From Comamonadaceae bacterium (GTDB lineage Bacteria > Pseudomonadota > Gammaproteobacteria > Burkholderiales > Burkholderiaceae_C): a stretch of DNA of 41,691 nt. The stretch is from positions 1 to 41,691 of the forward strand of contig CANGCI010000002.1 of assembly GCA_947451995.1 (NCBI GenBank). The letters are read 5' to 3'. Positions 37,123 to 41,691 of this stretch are shown piece after piece. How positions within the stretch are numbered: position 1 is the first letter of the stretch; each line of letters opens with the position of its first letter. Both the position numbers and the translations under genes were made by a program. The notes under the pieces were generated by a model, which made no database searches, was not told where the DNA came from, and saw nothing but the letters and a program-made list of their open reading frames with translations.

Positions 37123-38139
37123 ATGACGCCAATGAACAAGCAAGATCTCTCCGACTGGATTCACGATCACGCCTTTGACGCGGGTAGCGAAAAGGCCGAG
37201 CGCAGCACACGTCTGGTGATGTGGATCACGGCGGGCATGATGGTGATCGAAATTGTGGCGGGCTGGTGGTTCAACTCCATGGCTTTGTTGGCAGACGGGT
37301 GGCACATGAGCTCGCATGCTGTGGCCATTGGCTTGTCGGCACTGGCTTATGCCACCGCCCGAAAGTACGCTACAGACCCTCGCTTTGCTTTTGGTACCTG
37401 GAAGATTGAAGTTCTGGCAGGTTTTGCCAGCGCTATTTTTCTATTGGGCGTTGCGGTCATGATGGTGGTGGGCTCGGTGGAGAGACTTTTGAGTCCGCAA
37501 GAAATTCACTACCAAGAGGCCATGGTGGTAGGGGTGCTGGGTTTGTTGGTGAATTTGGTGTGTGCATTTCTTTTGGGTGATGCGCATCACCATGATCATG
37601 GTCACTCACAGGGCCACTCACACGACCACGCGCATGAGCATCCGCACCCCCATGGTCATTCGCATCATCAAAATGCATCCCCCAAAGAAAGTCAAACAGT
37701 TCACCATGACTTGAACCTCAAGTCAGCCTACATCCATGTCATCGCAGATGCGGCAACATCCGTCTTGGCCATCGTGGCGCTGGCAGGCGGTTGGTTTTAT
37801 GGGTGGTCGTGGTTAGACCCTGTGATGGGCTTGCTCGGGGCCATTTTGGTGGCTGTTTGGTCCAAGGATTTGATCGTGCAAACAGGCAAAGTTTTGCTGG
37901 ACCGAGAAATGGACCATCCGGTGGTCGATGAAATCCGGGAGGCCGTCGAGGCCGATCAAACCAAGGGCCCAACGCACATCACAGATTTGCATGTGTGGCG
38001 TGTCGGCAAAAATGTCTACTCGTGTGCCATGACCGTGGTGACGCAAGACACTGGGTTGACCCCCACTGAAATACGCCGTCGAATCTCAGTGCATGAGGAG
38101 GTGGTGCACGCCACCATCGAAGTGCACCACCACGCTTGA
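37123..38139 (+). CDS. dmeF: Cation diffusion facilitator (DmeF-like Co/Ni efflux)
   Basis: SMALLADGWHMSSHAVAIGLSALAY, His-rich loop HHHDHGHSQGHSHDHAHEHPHPHGHSHH, IHVIADAATSVLAIVAL. Confidence 0.87.
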   Translation: MTPMNKQDLSDWIHDHAFDAGSEKAERSTRLVMWITAGMMVIEIVAGWWFNSMALLADGWHMSSHAVAIGLSALAYATARKYATDPRFAFGTWKIEVLAGFASAIFLLGVAVMMVVGSVERLLSPQEIHYQEAMVVGVLGLLVNLVCAFLLGDAHHHDHGHSQGHSHDHAHEHPHPHGHSHHQNASPKESQTVHHDLNLKSAYIHVIADAATSVLAIVALAGGWFYGWSWLDPVMGLLGAILVAVWSKDLIVQTGKVLLDREMDHPVVDEIREAVEADQTKGPTHITDLHVWRVGKNVYSCAMTVVTQDTGLTPTEIRRRISVHEEVVHATIEVHHHA

Positions 38140-38145
38140 TTTCAA

Positions 38146-38724
38146 TTACTTCTGAATAGCTTCCAAAGCAATTTCAATGCGGACTTCGTCACCTACATAA
38201 GGTGCGTACTTGCCAGCGTTGAATTCAGAGCGCTTGATCACGGTAAAGGCATTGGCACCAATGGCGTCCTTTTTCAGCATGGGGTGTGCCATGGCTTGGA
38301 ATGAAGTTACCGTCAAGGTCACTGCTTTGGTGATGCCCTTGATGGTCAATTGGCCTTCAATGGAAGCGGGTTTGCCGTCTTGGAAGTTCACTTTGGTGGA
38401 CTTGAACGTTGCTTGAGGGAACTTGGCTGTGTCCAAGAAATCTTCACCCTGAATGTGACCATTGAAATCAGCAAAGCCAGTGTTCACGGATTTCATATCG
38501 ATGCTGATATCGACAGAACCTGTCTTGGCATCTGCGTCAAACACCACGGTACCCGTTGTCTTGTCAAAGCGACTGATCTGAGTGGAATAGCCGAAGTGCG
38601 AGTAAGCAAAACGAGGGAAGGTGTGTGAGCCATCCACTTCGAAGGTTTTAGGGGCAGCGATGGCCGATGTAGCGGCCAAAGTTGCGAAAGCCAAAGCGGC
38701 GGCAATGCGGTTGAGTTTTGTCAT
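38146..38724 (-). CDS. YceI-family periplasmic protein
   Basis: Signal peptide; FEVDGSHTFPRFAYSHFGYSTQISRFDKTTGTVVFD. Confidence 0.9.
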   Translation of the reverse strand: MTKLNRIAAALAFATLAATSAIAAPKTFEVDGSHTFPRFAYSHFGYSTQISRFDKTTGTVVFDADAKTGSVDISIDMKSVNTGFADFNGHIQGEDFLDTAKFPQATFKSTKVNFQDGKPASIEGQLTIKGITKAVTLTVTSFQAMAHPMLKKDAIGANAFTVIKRSEFNAGKYAPYVGDEVRIEIALEAIQK

Positions 38725-38747
38725 AGAGAAGCTCCTGGTTTAAAAAA

Positions 38748-39320
38748 TTATTTGCTCGCGAGAGCGGTGATTTGAAAATTCACTTGAACCTCGTTCGCCA
38801 CAGTGTCGAACTTGGCCCACATGCCCTCACCGATGTTGAAGTCGGCGCGGCGCATCACAAAGCTGCCATTGAACACCCCCACATTGCCTTGTGCAGTTTG
38901 TTTCAATGGAAAGCTGATGTCTTTGGTTTGACCTTTGATGGTCAATTTGCCTGCCACTTCAAATTGATTGGCAGCTGTTTGTTTAATTTGGTTGCTCACA
39001 AAGACGGCTTTGGGAAATGCTGCGGTGTGAAACCATGACTTGCCTGTCACTTCTTGATCGGCTTCGCTAGAGCCAGTGTCGATAGAAGCCAAGTCGATTT
39101 CCAACGTGGCTTTGGCTGCTGCAGGTTTGGTCGGGTCAAAGTTCAGTTGCGCTGAAAACTTTTTGAACTTGCCATCCATGCCAACGCCCATTTGCTTGTA
39201 GCTGAAAGCGACGTTGCTTTTGGCCGCGTCAATGGCTTTGTATTCAACGGCGTGAGCGTTGAAGGTCAGAAGCAGGGCCGCGAATGCAGTGCCCGTGGTT
39301 TTGAGAAAGCGTGATGTCAT
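38748..39320 (-). CDS. YceI-family periplasmic protein
   Basis: Signal peptide; YKAIDAAKSNVAFSYKQMGVGMDGKFKKFSAQLNFDP. Confidence 0.9.
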   Translation of the reverse strand: MTSRFLKTTGTAFAALLLTFNAHAVEYKAIDAAKSNVAFSYKQMGVGMDGKFKKFSAQLNFDPTKPAAAKATLEIDLASIDTGSSEADQEVTGKSWFHTAAFPKAVFVSNQIKQTAANQFEVAGKLTIKGQTKDISFPLKQTAQGNVGVFNGSFVMRRADFNIGEGMWAKFDTVANEVQVNFQITALASK

Positions 39321-39871
39321 GATGCGTCTTGTTTGGGTTGGGTGAAGGAGGCCATGCGACGCAGTGTGTCGTCACGGTCGATGAAGTGGTGTTTCAACGC
39401 AGCCAATACATGGCCGGCAATCATGACCACCAAGGTCCAACTCAAGACACCATGGACGTCCTCAAGAAGGTGACCGAGGGCTTTGTCTTTGCTGATCAGG
39501 TCAGGCAATGGTAAAATGCCAAACCAAACGGTCTGCACACCTTTGGCTGAGCTCATCAGCCAGCCCGAGATGGGGATGATCAACATGAAGGCGTACAAAG
39601 CAATGTGACCTGCATGCGCCAATCGCTGCATGTTGAGGGACATGCTTTCCGCATAGGGCGGGGGTGGGCTGATCCAGCGCCATACCAAGCGAACCCAAAC
39701 CAGTGCAAAGATGCTCACTCCGGCCCATTTGTGCCAAGAGAAATATTGCAACTTCTCGGGCGAGAATTCCATGTCGCTCATGATGCTGCCCAAGGCGACC
39801 AACCCAAAAATACCAAGTGCCATGGCCCAGTGAAGGGCTTTTGCGACGGGGGAGTAAGTACTGCGGTTCAT
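39317..39871 (-). CDS. Cytochrome b561-type di-haem membrane protein
   Basis: YSPVAKALHWAMALGIFGLVALG, FSWHKWAGVSIFALVWVRLVWR, 4-bp overlap with downstream yceI. Confidence 0.9.
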   Translation of the reverse strand: MNRSTYSPVAKALHWAMALGIFGLVALGSIMSDMEFSPEKLQYFSWHKWAGVSIFALVWVRLVWRWISPPPPYAESMSLNMQRLAHAGHIALYAFMLIIPISGWLMSSAKGVQTVWFGILPLPDLISKDKALGHLLEDVHGVLSWTLVVMIAGHVLAALKHHFIDRDDTLRRMASFTQPKQDAS

Positions 39872-39880
39872 GACATGCCT

Positions 39881-40681
39881 TTAAGTGAATGTGTAGCCGT
39901 CCATCGCAATGACATAACTGCTGATGCCGCGATAGAAAGCTTTGGCGTTGGCATCTTTGCCTGCAGCGCCCATGGCCACAAACAAAGGCAACAAATGATC
40001 TTCAGTGGGGTGTGATCGAACACCTTCGCGCGAATGCTGACGATAGTCCAACATACGCTGAACATGGTGATTTGTCAGTTCGTTCTCCACCCAATCGGCA
40101 AAGTTTTGAACATAGGCCGGTGTTTGACCGCCTTGCATGGCAGCCATGCGGTAGTCGCCCAAGTTGTGCGTGATGTTGCCAGAGCCAATCACCAAGAAGC
40201 CTTGGTGTGTCAGTTCTTCCAGTGCTTCGCCCATGGCCAATGCATGCGCTGTTCCGGCATGGCTTTGTATTGACACGGCAATGATTGGAATGTCTGCATC
40301 TGGAAACATTTGACGCAGGGGAGTCCAAGCGCCGTGATCAAGGCCGCGTGAGGGATCGGTCGCGACGTTGTCGAAGCGTTTTTGCAAAGCTGCCACCACT
40401 TCTTGGGCGCCCTCAGGGCAGCCTGTTGCGGGGTATTTGATTCTGTACAGCGCTTCAGGAAATCCGTAAAAGTCGTAAATGGTTTCCAGTTGTGTGGCCG
40501 TGCTCACCGTGGGAACGGCCGTGTCCCAGTGAGGGCTGACCACGATGATGGCGCGAGGTGCAGGCAACTGGCTGGCCAATTGACTCATGGCCGCGCCCGC
40601 TGCGCCAGGGTCTAGCGCAAAGGTGGGCGCGCCGTGAGGCACAAAAATGGCGTTGCGAAGGGTTTCCATACAGGTCTCCAA
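39881..40681 (-). CDS. DODA-type extradiol ring-opening dioxygenase (YgiD-like)
   Basis: FVPHGAPTFALDPGAAGAAM, IIVVSPHW, SRGLDHGAWTPLRQMFPDADIP, GSGNITHNLGDY. Confidence 0.9.
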   Translation of the reverse strand: METCMETLRNAIFVPHGAPTFALDPGAAGAAMSQLASQLPAPRAIIVVSPHWDTAVPTVSTATQLETIYDFYGFPEALYRIKYPATGCPEGAQEVVAALQKRFDNVATDPSRGLDHGAWTPLRQMFPDADIPIIAVSIQSHAGTAHALAMGEALEELTHQGFLVIGSGNITHNLGDYRMAAMQGGQTPAYVQNFADWVENELTNHHVQRMLDYRQHSREGVRSHPTEDHLLPLFVAMGAAGKDANAKAFYRGISSYVIAMDGYTFT

Positions 40682-40728
40682 GGGGATGGGCGAACTGTAG
40701 GATTTAAATTGGTTTTAAAAAAGTATCT

Positions 40729-40759
40729 AATTAGCAAATATTTGTTGCAAAATTAGCAA
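40729..40759. promoter_or_regulatory. Direct repeat AATTAGCAA x2, 22-bp period, in divergent dioxygenase/lysR promoter region
   Basis: AATTAGCAA at 40729-40737 and 40751-40759. Confidence 0.4.
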
Positions 40760-40761
40760 CA

Positions 40762-41646
40762 ATGGACAAATTCAACGCAATGCAAGTGTTCGTGCGCGTG
40801 GCTGAAGCGGGCAGCTTTACAGCTGTGGCCAATCAGCAAAATGTCGCGCGATCCATGATCACCCGCCAAATCGCAGGACTGGAAAAACAACTTGGCAGCA
40901 AGTTGATTGTTCGCAGCACGCGCAGCCTCACCTTGACCACAGCGGGTGCGGCTTATCTCGAGCGTTGCCGTGTCATTTTGAACATGGTGGACGCCGCAGA
41001 GACCAGCTTGTCGGAAGAAAAGGTGGAGCCACGCGGCCGCATTCGTTTGGGGTTGCCACTCAGCTTTGGATTGCAGCGGCTCATGCCTACCTTGGCAGAG
41101 TTCTCCAAGCTGCATCCCCACATTCAGCTCAGCATGGACTTCTCGGACAGGCGCTCCAACTTGATTGAAGAGGGCATTGATGTGTCGATTCGCATCACGG
41201 CCAACTTGGACCCCAGCGACATCGTTCGCAAATTAGGCGCCTGCAAAATTCTCACCTTGGCGTCGCCTGACTATTTGGCGCAACACGGCACACCCAAGCA
41301 TCCGCGTGATTTGCAAAACCATGAGTGCTTGGCCTATTCCATGGACATGAAGCCAGCGAACTGGATTTATGAAGCGGGCGGTAGCAACTTCAACGTGCCC
41401 ATCAGAGGACGCATGATGGCCAACAATGGTGAAGCCCTGATGAAGGCAACGGCTGAAGGCATTGGCATCACGCGACAACCCGACTTCATTGCACAACCGT
41501 TCTTAGACGCTGGTGAAGTGGTGGAAATCTTGAAAAAGTTTGCGATGGACCCGCTTGGCATTTACGCTGTGTTGCCCAGCAATCGCTACATCCCGCATCG
41601 GGTTTCGGTGTTGATTGAGTACTTGTCAGCTGCGCTCAAATCCTGA
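40762..41646 (+). CDS. LysR-family transcriptional regulator
   Basis: MDKFNAMQVFVRVAEAGSFTAVANQQNVARSMITRQIAGLEKQLGSKLIVRSTRSL. Confidence 0.93.
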   Translation: MDKFNAMQVFVRVAEAGSFTAVANQQNVARSMITRQIAGLEKQLGSKLIVRSTRSLTLTTAGAAYLERCRVILNMVDAAETSLSEEKVEPRGRIRLGLPLSFGLQRLMPTLAEFSKLHPHIQLSMDFSDRRSNLIEEGIDVSIRITANLDPSDIVRKLGACKILTLASPDYLAQHGTPKHPRDLQNHECLAYSMDMKPANWIYEAGGSNFNVPIRGRMMANNGEALMKATAEGIGITRQPDFIAQPFLDAGEVVEILKKFAMDPLGIYAVLPSNRYIPHRVSVLIEYLSAALKS

Positions 41647-41670
41647 AACGCCCTCTAAAATCGAAACAGC

Positions 41671-41691
41671 ATGACACGAGAAGAAATCAAA
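41671..41691 (+). CDS. Start of a downstream gene, truncated by window end (MTREEIK...)
   Basis: ATGACACGAGAAGAAATCAAA open to the last base; too short to identify. Confidence 0.3.

Noticed and set aside
37580-37680. Repetitive CAT/CAC-rich tract suggesting a repeat element
   Set aside because: It encodes the His-rich cytoplasmic loop normal for CDF transporters.
1-41691. CRISPR arrays, tRNA/rRNA genes, transposases, integrases, phage or toxin-antitoxin modules
   Set aside because: None recognised on reading either strand or in the ORF list; a systematic scan was not possible here.

Overview
This is a gene-dense chromosomal window from a betaproteobacterium, probably Burkholderiales/Comamonadaceae. 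That placement is inferred from gene content and synteny, not from a search. The left edge carries the 3' end of a probable hemA and a bciA-type 8-vinyl reductase, which suggests the flank of a photosynthesis gene cluster. The most interesting region is about 4.7-13.0 kb. A run of eight tightly packed genes encodes FIST sensor, SpoIIE/PP2C phosphatase, SiaB-like kinase, SiaC-like phosphoprotein, class III nucleotide cyclase, two stand-alone cyclic-nucleotide-binding (CNB) proteins and a class I-type cyclic nucleotide phosphodiesterase. A divergent 7TMR-DISM receptor with a second SpoIIE phosphatase sits next to it. The layout resembles a Sia-type partner-switching module in which the usual diguanylate cyclase (SiaD) is replaced by a complete cNMP circuit of synthesis, binding and degradation. 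Other content: a tandem glycine riboswitch between an M20 (hippurate-hydrolase-like) amidohydrolase and dadA; copper handling genes (copZ/copA); a full aa3 cytochrome oxidase operon preceded by a perfect Fnr/Anr-type palindrome; beta-oxidation genes; metal efflux genes; YceI/cytochrome b561; and two LysR loci. Three genes look eroded: a PaaI thioesterase without its N-terminus, a TauD-like protein without its HxD core, and a FadB/J-like protein without its NAD-binding dehydrogenase domain. No CRISPR arrays, tRNAs, rRNAs, transposons or phage genes were recognised.
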